Assembly (NCBI GenBank): GCA_958295665.1
Contig: OY282560.1
Coordinates: 51,832,333-51,896,332, forward strand
Length of the DNA stretch: 64,000 bases
From: Tipula vernalis
Taxonomy: Eukaryota; Arthropoda; Insecta; Diptera; Tipulidae
Direction of reading: 5' to 3'
The notes under the pieces were generated by a model. That model saw nothing but the letters and a program-made list of their open reading frames with translations, made no database searches and was not told where the DNA came from. This document shows positions 11,641 to 24,806 of this stretch, one piece after another; the first letter of the stretch is position 1, and every line of letters starts with the position of its first letter. The translations under genes were made by a program, and so were the position numbers.

Positions 11641-11834
11641 CAAGTACATGGCCCCTCAGCCGTATCATTGATCTACATGCAGTCGACTTCTGATAGATGA
11701 TTGAAAAAAATATTTATCATTATTTATATTTGGAAGGGAGTTTGTTTGGTCGCAATATACCAAAAATACAAAAAATTGATACAGTCCACGAGCTTGCCTC
11801 AAAAGTTTTCTAATATATACAAAAATTCAACCAC

Positions 11835-13249
11835 TTACTTCATTTTATCGTTGTCTCTTTTCGAATCCATTTCAATATGACCGCTCATATTGCCACTGTC
11901 ATCCGAATCTGTCGCATTTAAAATCGCCCACAATTTTTGTTCCACACTCTGATTACCCATTTGAGTCTCACAACAACTTGATATTATTCCATCTTTATTT
12001 CCACCATCTATCTCCTTAATTATATCAACAATTTCATCGTACGTTGTTGTTGACTCGGCCATGGAAGAGCTTGAGATTGAAGACGCTGATGATGGTGATA
12101 AATTAGAATCTAGTTTATGTTTTAATCTATCACCCTCCCCTTTATCAATATCATCATCACATTCATACATTGACATCCAACTTTCGATTTTATCAATTTG
12201 AAATTCGTTCATATTTGAACCGTCACCCAGACATGATATCGATCGTGATTTTTTAATTAACACTTTTTCGGTATAGTTTTGCGGTTTTGTCTGGCGTTGT
12301 GATTGTGGTGCCGATACATTTGTGGTTGATGTTGATTTTAATGTTTTTTTGGAATTATTATTTTCGATTTTTTTCGAAATTTTTTTCGTAAAATTATTTT
12401 TGATTATTTCACCATTTTTCTTTTTTAATAGCTTACTGGAAATTTTATTGTTATTCCAGGCAGCATCTTTTTGCAACGCGGTTGTAGCACTTCCCGACTC
12501 GATTGTGATTGGAATTTCGAACGAAGTGTATTTTTCAGATGTGCATTTCTTTTCGGGTGGTGGTGTTGTTTCACAATCACATTTCGAAGTGTCAACAAAT
12601 ACGGGATTTGACTGGAAATGAACTGTTTTTCGTGATGATGGTCTTTGTGATGATTGATGCACCTCTTCACCGTTGCTTTCATCACCACTTAAATCACCGA
12701 CACACAAAACATCGCCACTATTTGAAAATGAAACTCGTCCCGGAAGATCTGCTACTTTTGAGACTTCATCCGTTTTATCATCTTGACGTTCATCATCCCA
12801 TGCGGAAAAATTTAATTTACAACTATCGGCCGGCTCTTCATTGCCCGTTGTTTTCAATGTAGAACCGGAACTTGTTGTCGCCCCGTTTTCTGTCATCCAA
12901 TTCGATTTTGTCGACTTGTCAACCACTGAATGAGATTTTAACTTATTTACGTTGAAATTTTTATATCTTGGATCAGCTGATTGTGGCCTATTTTTTGGCG
13001 AATGATACTTATTAATTGGTGGCACCTGTGCTGAATACGGTCGCCGATAATATTTCGATGGTATTGATATGTCAGAAATTTGATTACTAAAAAAATTACT
13101 TTTTGTTGTGTTTGTTTCGCGCGTTGCTAGGTTAATCTAAAAATCAAAACAAACCAATGACTGGTGAGAACATTTCATACGACGACTAATTTAGAATTTT
13201 TCGTTTTAATTATAATTCTTACCTGGGATCCTTGTAAGCATAATTCCAT
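11835..13249 (-). CDS. Disordered Ser/Lys/Asn-rich host protein with two RVxF-like motifs
   Basis: I do not recognise the family. A 9-codon first exon (13,249-13,223, MELCLQGSQ) ends in CAG|GTAAGA. An 86-bp intron (13,222-13,137) ends TTTTTAG, and exon 2 runs in frame from 13,136. The spliced product is 442 residues if it ends at the TAA at 11,835. The ATG at 13,249 is chosen because exon 2 has only a GTG upstream in frame and is preceded by a stop and an acceptor. The protein is hydrophilic and probably disordered, with poly-Ser and basic KK runs and no membrane segment. Residues 143-146 are RVSF and 179-183 are KTVHF; both match the RVxF docking motif for protein phosphatase 1, so a phosphatase partner is an inference. 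The terminal TAA overlaps a consensus donor GTAAGT (11,838-11,833), so the coding region may continue in further exons to the left. Confidence 0.7.
13137..13222 (-). other. Inferred 86-bp intron
   Basis: On the minus strand the intron starts GTAAGAATTA and ends GATTTTTAG. Removing it joins a 9-codon ATG exon in phase 0 to the long open frame. No poly-pyrimidine tract stronger than the T-run is needed in insects. Confidence 0.75.
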
Positions 13250-14280
13250 TATAAAAATTAGAGTTTAGGACATAATTGAATTTAGTTGTTCTTCATTGAA
13301 AATAATTCAAATTTCTAACTATAAAAACGTATCACTGTACTCAACTACCAACTATACACTAAAAAAAAAATCGAAGGGACAAACACAAAAATAAGCAACC
13401 GTCATGCATGATCAATTCGTGCGTTAACGACCAAAACAGTTGTGTATACAAAAACACTTGTTAAATCAAATTTCGTGTAAGTTCCACATGTTATGCAGAG
13501 GGAATTTAGACATGCGCATGTGACGTGAAACATAAATACCACCTGCACGAAATCACTAGAGGCGATGGTATAAATGGTTTTCACACTTGAATCAAATTTT
13601 AGCATATCCTTAAAATAACTGAAAATCTGAACCAACCATGAAATTGTAAATGGGGAATTTTTTTTTCATCCAAAATCAGGTCAAAATCTTTACAAGTTAC
13701 TCTTTCCAGCTTTACTAAACATAAATAAAATTTTCTAATTCAAAATCCAATCACATCTTTATTAAAGGATTAAATTGAAGTTTATACGAAAAACGATGAA
13801 GGAAGATGTTCTATTTTTCATACATTCTAGCTACTAACTAAAATGCTTCCAACAACGCGAAAACTATCAATTTCTCAAAATTTTTGTTAAATCTTTCGTA
13901 GGGTAATTCCACCTTTGAATCGTTCACTCCGTTTATCTTCCCGATCTCCCACTGTTGCTCTCAAAAGAACTATACATTATGCTATGCTCACACGCGAATA
14001 TTTGATGCAGAAGCATTTGCTCATTACAACTTACAGCATCACTGCTTGATGCATGATTAGGGTATATAGTATGAAAGAATTTTGATAACTGTATTTTGGT
14101 AAGTGTTTAAATTGAGAAAACCTAATTGTGCTTTAAAAATTCTTTTACCTATAAAATTATCAAACATCCACAGTTACATTACAATAGGTTATGGGCCCAG
14201 ATCATGCCTATTTGTTTTGAAAGTTGATAAAAAAAAAACAAAAAAAAAAAATTTGTGTGGCATTAAATATTGTAAGAAGC
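13250..14280. other. Intergenic; putative promoter side of the minus-strand gene
   Basis: No gene is supported. The stretch holds the presumed 5' flank of the 11,835-13,249 gene and AT-rich DNA up to the satellite edge. Open frames here are short and lack recognisable motifs. Confidence 0.5.
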
Positions 14281-17200
14281 ATTGGTGGAAGTAATCGAGC
14301 GATCCTTAAGCCTGTTGGATCAACTATTACAGTTTCCAAAACCTATCCTTAGAGGTTCGAACCACCGTAATTAAAGCACAAATGCAGATTTTGGATTTTT
14401 AGCCTTCAGTTTTGAAGGCTATAGCCTTGCTGATTATCAGACATCTGAATTTTCTATGAAATTGGTAAAACTTATCAAGCGATCCTAAAGCCTGTTGGAT
14501 CAATTATTACAGTTTCCAAAACCTATACTTAGAGGAACGTCATTACGGCACAAATGCTGATTTGGGATTTTTAACCTTCAATTCTGTAGGCTAAAGCCTT
14601 GCTGATTATCAGACATTTGAATTTTTTATGAAATTGGTGGAACTAATCGAGCGATCCTTAAGCCTGTTGGATCAACTATTACAGTTTCCAAAACCTATAC
14701 TTAGAGTTTCGAACCACCGTAATTAAAGCACAAATGCAGATTTTAAATTTTTTGCCTTCAGATTTGTAGGCTATAGCCTTGCTGATTATCAGACATTTGA
14801 ATTTTCTATGAAATTGGTGGAAGTAATCGAGCGATCCTTAAGCTTGTTGGATCAACTATTACAGCTTCAGAAACTTATCCTTAGAGGTTCGAACCACCGT
14901 AATTAAGGCACAAATGCAGATTTTATATTTTTAGTCTTCAGATTTGTAGGCTATAGCCTTGCTGATTATCAGACATTTGAATTTTCTATGAAATTGGTGG
15001 AAGTAGTCGAGCGATACTTAAGCCTGTTGGTTCAACTATTACAGTTTCCAAAACCTATCCTTAGAGGTTCGACCCACCGTAATTAAGGCACAAATGCAGA
15101 TTTTAGATTTTTAGCCTTTAGTTTTGTAGGCTATAGCCTTGCTGATTATCAGACATTTGAATATCCTATGAAATTGGTGGAAGTAATCGAGCGATCCTTA
15201 AGCCGTTTGGATCAACTATTACAGTTTCCAAAACTTATCCTTAGAGGTATGAACTACCGTAATTAAATCAACAATTCAGATTTTAGATTTTTAGCCTTCA
15301 GTTTTGTAGGCTATAGCCTTGCTGATTATCAGACATTTGAATTTTCTATGAAATTGGTGGAATTAGTCGAGCGATACTTAAGCCTGTTGGATCAACTATT
15401 ACAGTTTCAAAAACCTATCCTTAGAGGTTCGAACCACCGTAGTTAAAGCACAAATGCAGATTTTAGATTTTTAGCCTTCAGATTTATAGGCTATAGCCTT
15501 GCTGATTATCAGACATTTGAATTTGCTATGAAATTGGTGGAAGTAATCGAGCGATCCTTAAGCCTGTTGGATCAACTATTACAGTTTTTAAAACCTATCG
15601 TTAGAGATTCGAACCACCGTAATTAAGGCACAAATGCAGATTTTGGATTTTTAGCCTTCAGATTTGTAGACTATAGCCTTGCTGATTACCAGACATTTGA
15701 ATTTGCTATGAAATTGGTGGAAGTAAACGAGCGATCCTAAAGCCTGTTGGATCAACTATTACAGTTTCCAAAACCTTTCCTTAAAGGATCGTCATTACGG
15801 AACACTTGCAGATTTTGGATTTTTAGCCTTCAATTTTGTAGGCTATAGCCTTGCTGATTATCAAACATTTGAATTGTCTATGAAATTGGTGGAAGTAATC
15901 GAGCGATCCTTAAGCCTATTGGATCAACTATTACAGTTTCCAAAACCTATCCTTAGAGGTTCGAACCACCGTAATTAAGGCACAAATACAGATTTTAGAT
16001 TTTTAGCCTTCAGATTTGTAGGCTATAGCCTTGCTGATTATCAGACATTTGAATTTTCTATGAAATTGGTGTTAGTAATCAAGCGATCCTAAAGCCTGTT
16101 GGATCAACTATTACAGTTTCCAAAACCTATCGTTAGAGAATCGAACCACCGTAATTAAGGCACAAATGCAGATTTTAGATTTTTAGCCTTTAGTTTTGTA
16201 GGCTATAGCCTTGCTGATTATCAGACATTCGAATTTTCTATGAAATTGGTGGAATTAGTCGAGCGATCCTTAAGCCTGTTAGATCAACTATTACAGTTTC
16301 AAAAACCTATCCTTAGAGGTTCGAACCACCGTAATTAAAGCACAAATGCAGATTCTAGATTTTAGCCTTCAGATTTGTAGGCTATAGCCTTGCTGATTAT
16401 CAGACATTTGAATTTGCTATGAAATTGGTGGAAGAAATCGAGCGATCCTTAAGCCTGTTGGATCAACTATTACAGTTTCCAAAACCTATCCTTAGAGGTA
16501 CGAAAGACCGGTATTAAAGCACAAATGCAGATTTTGGATTTTTAGCCTTCGGTTTTGTAGGCTATAGCCTTGCTGATTATCAGACATTTGAATTTTCTAT
16601 GAAATTGGTAGAATTATTCGAGCGATCCTAAAGCCTGTTGGATCAACTATTACAGTTTCCAAAACCTATCCTTAGAGGTTCGACCCACCGTATTTAAGGC
16701 ACAAATACAGATTTTAGATTTTTAGCCTTCAGTTTTGTAGGCTATAGCCTTGCTGATTATCAGACATTTGAATTTTCTATGAAATTGGTGGAAGTAGTCG
16801 AGCGATCCTTAAGCCTGTTGGATCAACTATTACAGTTTCCAAAACCTATCCTTAGAGGTTCGACCCACTGTAATTAAGGCACAAATGCAGATTTTGAATT
16901 TTTAGTCTTCAGATTTGAAGGCTATAGCCTTGCTGATTATCAGACATTTGAATTTTCTATAAAATTGGTGGAAGTATTCGAGCGATCCTTAAGCCTGTTG
17001 GATCAACTATTACAGTTTCAAAAACCTATCCTTAGGGGTTCGATCCACCGTAATTAAGGCACAAATACAGATTTTAGATTTTTAGCCTTCAGATTTGTAG
17101 GCTATAGCCTTGCTGATTATCAGACATTTTAATTTTCTATGAAATTGGTATTAGTAATCGAGCGATCCTTAAGCCTGTCGGATCAACTATAACAGTTTCC

Positions 17201-20200
17201 AAAACCTATCGTTAGAGATTTGAACCACCGTAATTAAGGCACAAATACAGATTTTGGATTTTTAGCCTTCAGATTTGTAGGCTATAGCCTTGCTGATTAT
17301 CAGACATTTGAATTTTCTATGAAATTGGTAGAATTATTCGAGCGATCCTAAAGCCTGTTGGATCAACTATTACAGTTTCCAAAACCTATCCTTAGAGGTT
17401 CGACCCACCGTATTTAAGGCACAAATACAGATTTTAGATTTTTAGCCTCCAGTTTTGTAGGCTATAGCCTTGCTGATTATCAGACATTTGAATTTTCTAT
17501 GAAATTGGTGGAAGTAGTCGAGCGATCCTTAAGCCTGTTGGATCAACTATTACAGTTTCCAAAACCTATCCTTAGAGGTTCGACCCACTGTAATTAAGGC
17601 ACAAATGCAGATTTTGAATTTTTAGTCTTCAGATTTGAAGGCTATAGCCTTGCTGATTATCAGACATTTGAATTTTCTATAAAATTGGTGGAAGTATTCG
17701 AGCGATCCTTAAGCCTGTTGGATCAACTATTACAGTTTCAAAAACCTATCCTTAGGGGTTCGATCCACCGTAATTAAGGCACAAATACAGATTTTAGATT
17801 TTTAGCCTTCAGATTTGTAGGCTATAGCCTTGCTGATTATCAGACATTTTAATTTTCTATGAAATTGGTATTAGTAATCGAGCGATCCTTAAGCCTGTCG
17901 GATCAACTATAACAGTTTCCAAAACCTATCGTTAGAGATTTGAACCACCGTAATTAAGGCACAAATACAGATTTTGGATTTTTAGCCTTCAGATTTGTAG
18001 GCTATAGCCTTGCTGATTATCAGACAATTGAATTTTCTATGAAATTGGTGAAAGTAATCGAGCGATCCTAAAGCCTATTGGATCAACTATTACAGTTTCC
18101 AAAACCTATCGTTAGAGATTCGAACCACCGTAATTAAAGCACAAATGCAGATTTTAGATTTTTAGCCTTCAGTTTTGTAGGCTATAGCCTTGCGATTATC
18201 AGACATTTGAATTTTCTATGAAATTGGTGGAAGTAATCGAGCGATCCTTAAGCCTGTTGGATCAACTATTACAGTTTCAAAAACCTATCCTTAGAGGTTC
18301 GACCCACCGTAATTAAGGCACAAATACAGATTTTGGATTTTTAGCCTTCAGATTTGTAGGCTATAGCCTTGCTGATTATCAGTCATTTGAATTTTCTATG
18401 AAATTAATGTTAGTAATCGAGCGATCCTAAAGTATATTGGATCAACTATTACAGTTTCCAAAACCTATCCTTAGAGGTTCCAACCACCGTAATTAAAGCA
18501 CAAATGCAGATTTTAGATTTTTAGCCTTCAGATTTGTAGGCTATAGCCTTGCAGATTATCAGACATTTGAATTTTCTATGACATTGGTGGAATTAATGTA
18601 GCGATCCTAAAGCTTGTTGGATCAACTATTACAGTTTCCAAAACCTATCCTTAGAGGTTCGAACCACCGTAATTAAAGCACAAATGCAGATTTTGAATTT
18701 TTAGCCTTTAGATTTGTAGGCTATAGCCTTGCTGATTATCAGACATTTGATTTTTCTATGAAATTGGTGGAATTAATCGAGCGATCCTTAAGCCTATTGG
18801 ATCAACTATTACAGTTTCCAAAACCTATCCTTAGAGGTTCGAACCACCGTAATTAAAGCACAAATACAGATTTTGGATTTTTAGCCTTCAGATTTGTAGG
18901 CTATAGCCTTGCTGATTATCAGACATTTGAATTTTCTATGAAATTGGTGGAAGTAATCGAGCGACCCTTAAGCCTGTTGGATCAACTATTACAGTTTTCA
19001 AAACCTATCCTTAGAGGTTCGAACCACCGTAATTAAAGCACAAATGCAAATTTTAGATTTTTGGATTTCAGATTTGTAGGCTATAACCCTTGTTGATTAT
19101 CAGAGATTTGAATTTTCTATGAAACTGGTGGAATTAATCGAGCGATCCTTAAGCCTATTGGATCAACTATTACAGTTTCCAAAACCTATCCTTAGAGGTT
19201 AAAACCACCGTAATTAAAGCACAAATGCAGATTTTAGATTTTTAGCCTTCAGATTTGTAGGCTATAGCCTTGCTGATTATCAGACATTTGAATTTTCTAT
19301 GAAATTGGTGGAAGTAATCGAGCGATCCTTAAGCCTATTGGATCAACTATTACAGTTTCCAAAACCTATCCTTAGAGGTTCGAGCCACCGTAATTAAAGC
19401 ACAAATGCAGATTTTAGATTTTTAGCCTTCAGATTTGTAGGCTATAGCCTTGCTGATTATCAGACATTTGAATTTTCTATGAAATTGGTGGAAGTAATCG
19501 AGCGATCCTAAAGCCTGTTGGATCAACTATTACAGTTTCCAAAACCTATCCTTAGAGGTTCGACCCACCGTATTTAAGGCACAAATACAGATTTTAGATT
19601 TTTAGCCTTCGGTTTTGTAGGCTATAGCTTTGCTGATTATCAGACAATTGAATTTTCTATGAAATTGGTGGAAGTAGTCGAGCGATCCTTAAGCCTGTTG
19701 GATCAACTATTTCAGTTTCAAAAACCTATCCTTAGAGGTTCGACCCACCGTATTTTAAGCAAAAATACAGATTTTGGATTTTAAGCCTTCAGTTTTGTAG
19801 GCCATAGCCTTGCTGATTATCAGACATTTGAATTTTCTATGAAATTTGTGGAAGTAATCGAGCGATACTTAAGCCTGTTGGATCAATTATTACAGTTTCC
19901 AAAACCTATCCTTACAGGTACGAACGACCGCTATTAAAGCACAAATGCAGATTTTGGATTTTTAGCCTTTAGATTTGTAGGCTATAGCCTTGCTGATTAT
20001 CAGACATTTGAATTTTCTATAAAATTGGTGGAACTAATCGAGCGATCCTTAAGCCTGTTGGATCAACTATTACAGTTTCCAAAACCTATCCTTATAGGTT
20101 CGAACCACCGTAATTAAAGCACAAATGAAGATTTTGGATTTTTAGCCCTTAGTTTTGTAGGCTAAAGCCTTGCTGATTATCAGACATTTGAATTTGCTAT

Positions 20201-23200
20201 GAAATTGTTGGAACTAGTCGAGCGATCCTTAAGCCTGTTGGATCAATTATTACAGTTTCCAAAACCTATCCTTATAGGTTCGAACCACCGTAATTAAAGC
20301 ACAAATGCAGATTTTAGAATTTTAGCCTTCAGATTTGAAGGCTATAGCCTTGCTGATTATCCAGTCATTTGAATTTTCCATGAAATTGGTGGAACAAATC
20401 AAGCGAACCTTAAGCCTGTTGGATCAATTATTACAGTTTCCAAAACCTATTTTTAGAGGTTCAAAACAACATACTTCAAGCACAAATGCAGATTTTAGAT
20501 GTTAAGCCTTCAAATTTGTAGGCTATAGCCTTGCTGATTATCCAGGCATTTGAATTTTCTTGGAAATTGGCGGAAGTAATCGAGCGATCCTTAAGCCTGT
20601 TGGATCATCTATTACAGTTTCCAAAATTTATCCTTAGAGTTTCGAACCACAGTAAATCAAGCACAAATGCAGATTTTAGATTTTTAGCCTTCAGATTTGT
20701 AGGCTATAGCCTTGTTGATTATCAGACATTTGAATTTTCTGTAAAAGTGGTGGCAGTAATCTAGCGATCCTTAAGCCTTTTAGATCAACTATTACAGTTT
20801 CCAAAACCTATCCTTAAAGGAACGTCATTACGGCACAAATGCTGATTTGGGATTTTTAACCTTCAATTTTGTAGGCTTTAGCCTTTCTGATTATCAGACA
20901 TTTGAATTTTCTATGAAATTGGTGAAAGTAATCGAGCAATCCTTAAGGCTGTTGGATCAACTATTACAGTTCCCAACACCTATCCTTAGAGAATCGAACC
21001 ACCGTAATTAAAGCACAAATGCAGATTTTGAATTTTTAGCCTTCAGATTTGTAGGCTATAGCCTTGCTGATTATCAGACATTTGAATTTTCTATGAAATT
21101 GGTGGAAATAGTCGAGCGATCCTTAAGCCTGTTGGATCAATTATTACAGTTTCAAAAACCTATCCTTGGAGGTTGGACCCACCGTAATTAAGGCACAAAT
21201 ACAGATTTTAGATTTTTAGCCTTCAGATGTGTAGGCTATAGCCTTGCTGATTATCAGGCATTTGAATATTCTATGAAATTGGTGGAAGTAATCGAGCGAT
21301 CCTAAATCAAGTTGGATCAACTATTACTGATTCCAAAACCTATCCTTAGAGATTCGAACCACCGTAATTAAGGCACAAATACAGATTTTGGATTTTTAGC
21401 CTTAAATTTTGTAGGCTATAGCCTTGCTGAATATAAGGCGTTTGAATTTTCTATGAAATTGGTGGAACTAATCGAGCGATCCTTAAGACTGTTGGATCAA
21501 CTATTACAGTTTCAAAAACCTATCCTTAGAGGTTCGACCCACCGTAATTAAAGCACGAATGCAGATTTTGAATTTTTAGCCTTTAGTTTTGTAGGTTATA
21601 GCCTTGCTGATTATCAGACAATTGAATTTTCTATGAAATTGGTGGAAGTAATCGAGCGACCCTTAAGCCTGTTGGATCAGCTATTACATTTTCCAAAACC
21701 TATCCTTAGAGGTTCGAACCACCGTAATTAAAGCACAAATGCAGATTTTAGATTTTTTAGCCTTCATATTTGTAGGCTATAGCCTTGTTGATTATCAGAC
21801 ATTTGAATTTTCTATGAAATTGGTGTTAGTAATCTAGCGATCCTAAAGCCTGTTGGATCAACTATTACAATTTCCCAAACCTATCGTTAGAGATTCGAAC
21901 CACCGTAATTAAGGCACAAATGCAGATTTTGGATTTTTATCCTTCAGTTTTGTAGGCTATAGCCTTGCTGATTATCAGACATTTGGATTTTCTATGAAAT
22001 TGGTGTTAGTAATCGATCAATCCTTAAGCCTGTTGGATCAACTATTACAGTTTCCAAAACCTATCGTTAGAGATTCTAACCACCGTAATTAAGGCACAAA
22101 TGCAGATTGTGGATTTTTAGCCTTTAGATTTGCAGGTAATTGTTGATTACCTTGACCTTGTTGATTATCAGACATTTGAATTTTCTATGAAATTGGTGGA
22201 AGTAATCGAGCGATCCTTAAGCTTGTTGGATCAACTATTACAGTTTCCAAAACCTATCCTTAGAGGTTTGAACCACCGTTATTAAGGCACAAATGCAGAT
22301 TTTATATTTTTAGCCTTCAGATTTGTAGGCTATAGTCTTGCTGATTATCAGACATTTGAATTTTCTATGAAATTGGTGGAAGTAATCGAGCGATACTTAA
22401 GCCTGTTGGATCAACTATTACAGTTCCCAACACCTATCCTTAGATTTTCGAACCACCGTAATTAAAGCACAAATGCAGATTTTAGATTTTTAACCTTCAG
22501 ATTTGCAGGTTATAACCTTGCTGATTATAAGACCTTTGAATTTTTCGTAAAATTAACGGAACTAATCTAGCGAACTTTAAGCCTGTTGGATCAACTATTA
22601 CAGTTTCCAAAACCTCTCCTTAAAGGTTCGAACCACCGTAATTAAGGCACAAATGCAGATTTCAGATTTTCAGCCTTCAGATTTGTAGGCTATAGCCTTG
22701 CTGATTATCAGACATTTGAATTTTCTATGAAATTGGTGGAAGTAATCGAGCGATCCTTAAGCATGTTGGATCAACTATTACAGTTTCCAAAACCTCTCCT
22801 TAAAGGTTCGAACCACCGTAATTAAGGCACAAATGCAGATTTCAGATTTTTAGCCTTCAGATTTGAAGGTTATAGCCTTGCTGATTATCAGACATTTGAA
22901 TTTTCCATGAAATTGGTGGAACTAATCGAGCGATCTTTAAACTTATTGGATCAACTATTAAAGCTTCCAGAAACTATCCTTAGAGTTTCGAACCACAATA
23001 ATTAAAGCAAAAATGCAGATTTTGAATTTTCAGCCTTCAGATTTGTAGGCTATAGCCTTGTTGATTATCAGACATTTGAATTTACTATGAAATTGGTGGA
23101 AGTAATCGAGCGATACTTAAGCCTGTTGGATCAACTATTACAGTTTCCAAAACCTATCCTTAGAGTTTCGAACTGCCGTAATTAAAGCACAAATGCAGAT

Positions 23201-23332
23201 TTTAGATTTTTAGCCTTCAGATTTGTAGGCTATACCCTTGTTGATTATCAAACATTTGAATTTTTTATGAAATTGGTGTAAGTAATCGAGCGATCCTTAA
23301 GCCTATTGGATCAACTATTACAGTTTCCAAAA
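14281..23332. repeat. 180-bp satellite array, about 50 monomers
   Basis: Head-to-tail monomers of 180 bp run through this block. For example, GAGCGATCCTTAAGCCTGTT recurs every 180 bp at 14,819-, 15,179- and onward. Typical order within a monomer is TTGGTGGAAGTAATCGAGCG, TTGGATCAACTATTACAGTT, CAAAACCTATCCTTAGAGGT, CGAACCACCGTAATTAA, GCACAAATGCAGATTTT, TTGTAGGCTATAGCCTTGCT and GATTATCAGACATTTGAA. Most monomers contain the perfect palindrome AGGCTATAGCCT. Divergence among neighbours is roughly 5-10 percent, rising at both ends, as is usual for array edges. No gene is inside. The array ends abruptly against a BEL/Pao gag fragment. Confidence 0.95.
16555..18025. repeat. Tandem duplication of a 720-bp tetramer in the satellite
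   Basis: The block from about 16,555 to 17,275 is repeated at an offset of exactly 720 bp, with about one substitution (AGCCTTC versus AGCCTCC near 17,449). Neighbouring monomers differ far more. Four monomers were therefore duplicated together recently, an emerging higher-order repeat. Confidence 0.85.
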
Positions 23333-24806
23333 TTTCCGGGTTCACAAAACTTGGGGTCAGCTAAGTTGACATCATCAAAAACTTCTACCTTACTTGTTTT
23401 TATTGCTACTGCAGGTTGAATCATTGGTAATTTTCTTAGGATTAAGAAGTCAGCTCTTATCGTTTCATCCTTCTGTCTGGACATCAACTCAAGCGTTGCT
23501 AAACCTTCAGTCACCATGTTGGAAGTTGCCAAACCTGAAACTGCTATTCGAGCACCTCTTTTAGAAATTTTCAAGTCATTGAACAACGTTGAATCGATGA
23601 ATGGCGCTTGTGATCCACTGTCGAATAGGGCTCTAGAGAGACGCAGATTTCCTAATGCATCTTTCACCCTAATTACTACCGTAGGAAGGATTGTACGCCA
23701 TTCTACACTGAAATTTCCTATTTGTAGATTTTGTAAGTGTGGAATATCCGTTTTGTTTTCATTATTTGTTACCAAATTCTTGTCTTCTGCCCGTGTTACT
23801 GCGCTTGAATCTGTATGAAGAAAATGATGATGTCGCCGTTTGCATTTAAAGCATCTCATATTAGATCTGCATCTTGTAGACATATGACGTGATCCCATGC
23901 AATTGAAACATAGACCCTGAGCATTTACATCCAGTCGCTGAAACTTCTCGCATTTGTATAAACCGTGCTTATCATCACAATGTGGACATGACTTCTCGGG
24001 CTCCACATTGACATTTACATTTGTAATTGTCGGTTTCGAGTTTCTTTTGTACGGTATTGGCTCAGCCTTTTCTAAAGCATCACCTCTGATATTCAAGAAT
24101 TCAATAAAGTCGTCTATTTTAGGACACAACGTTTCTTCATCACGTTTCTCCAATAATAAATAGATAAGGCAACTATCTCTGCTTTCCGCTTCTGCACCTA
24201 ATGCCTTAATACCTCGTAAAATTTCGTCTGTTGTATCGGCCATATGTCTAATATCTCTTGATTTGCCATGCAGCTTCGTTTGATCCAGAAATTGCCTTAT
24301 GAGGGTATTCATGATGTTGTGAACCTTTGATAGTGAGACATTTTTATGAATTGACGATTCAAACAAATCTTTGAATGACGGAAAATCTGCATAGTTACCG
24401 TTGAATTGCGGAATCGAAATTTTCGGTAAACGAATTTCATCATGGTGACATTTGTTCTACGAATGAGCGCATACTACTGTATTAAATTGTTGGTGTAGTT
24501 CTTCATACATAACATTCTTTTTGGTTGCTTCTGTTTTCAATAAAGCCTTATATTTGCAGTAATGTCCTTCTTGGTCATCAATTTCAGAAGCTTGATTAAG
24601 CATTACCGATCATCTAATTCCTTATATTCACTATATGCGCCTTCCAATAATTCAAGCCGAATGTTAACATCTTCATTGGTAGCTTCTTGCAACACAGTAC
24701 TACAACAATTCTCCATACGTGTTATAGTTGCCTTCGAAGCGCCACGTTTTCGTCGCAAATTTTCAATAAGCATTTGATCGTTGTCACTCATTGTATTGTT
24801 GAACAA
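23333..24806 (-). pseudogene. Truncated BEL/Pao gag-protease fragment
   Basis: Gag forms the particle and binds the retrotransposon RNA; protease matures it. Reading leftward from 24,806, the N-terminus (MFNNTMSDNDQ…) is followed by a stop and shift, then IRLPKISIPQFNGNY near 24,430, the conserved gag block seen also in the complete element as IRLPKKAIPTFSGNY. The open stretch at 24,366-23,311 carries three Cys/His clusters: CPHCDDKHGLYKC, CFNCMGSRHMSTRC and CFKCKRRHHHFLH. It then has the protease-like LFDSGSQAPFI. The frame runs into the satellite array just after NLADPKFCEPGN, so protease is cut and RT, RNase H and integrase are absent. This is a different BEL/Pao family from the complete copy. 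No LTR is visible. Confidence 0.8.

Noticed and set aside
14281..23332. Protein-coding repeat gene in the 180-bp satellite (open frame at 20,531-20,764)
   Set aside because: The frame is open in one or two monomers only and stops occur in nearly all others.
9901..24806. The BEL/Pao pol at 9.9 kb and gag at 23.3 kb as halves of one element split by the host gene and satellite
   Set aside because: They are in opposite orientations and no shared LTR or junction supports it.
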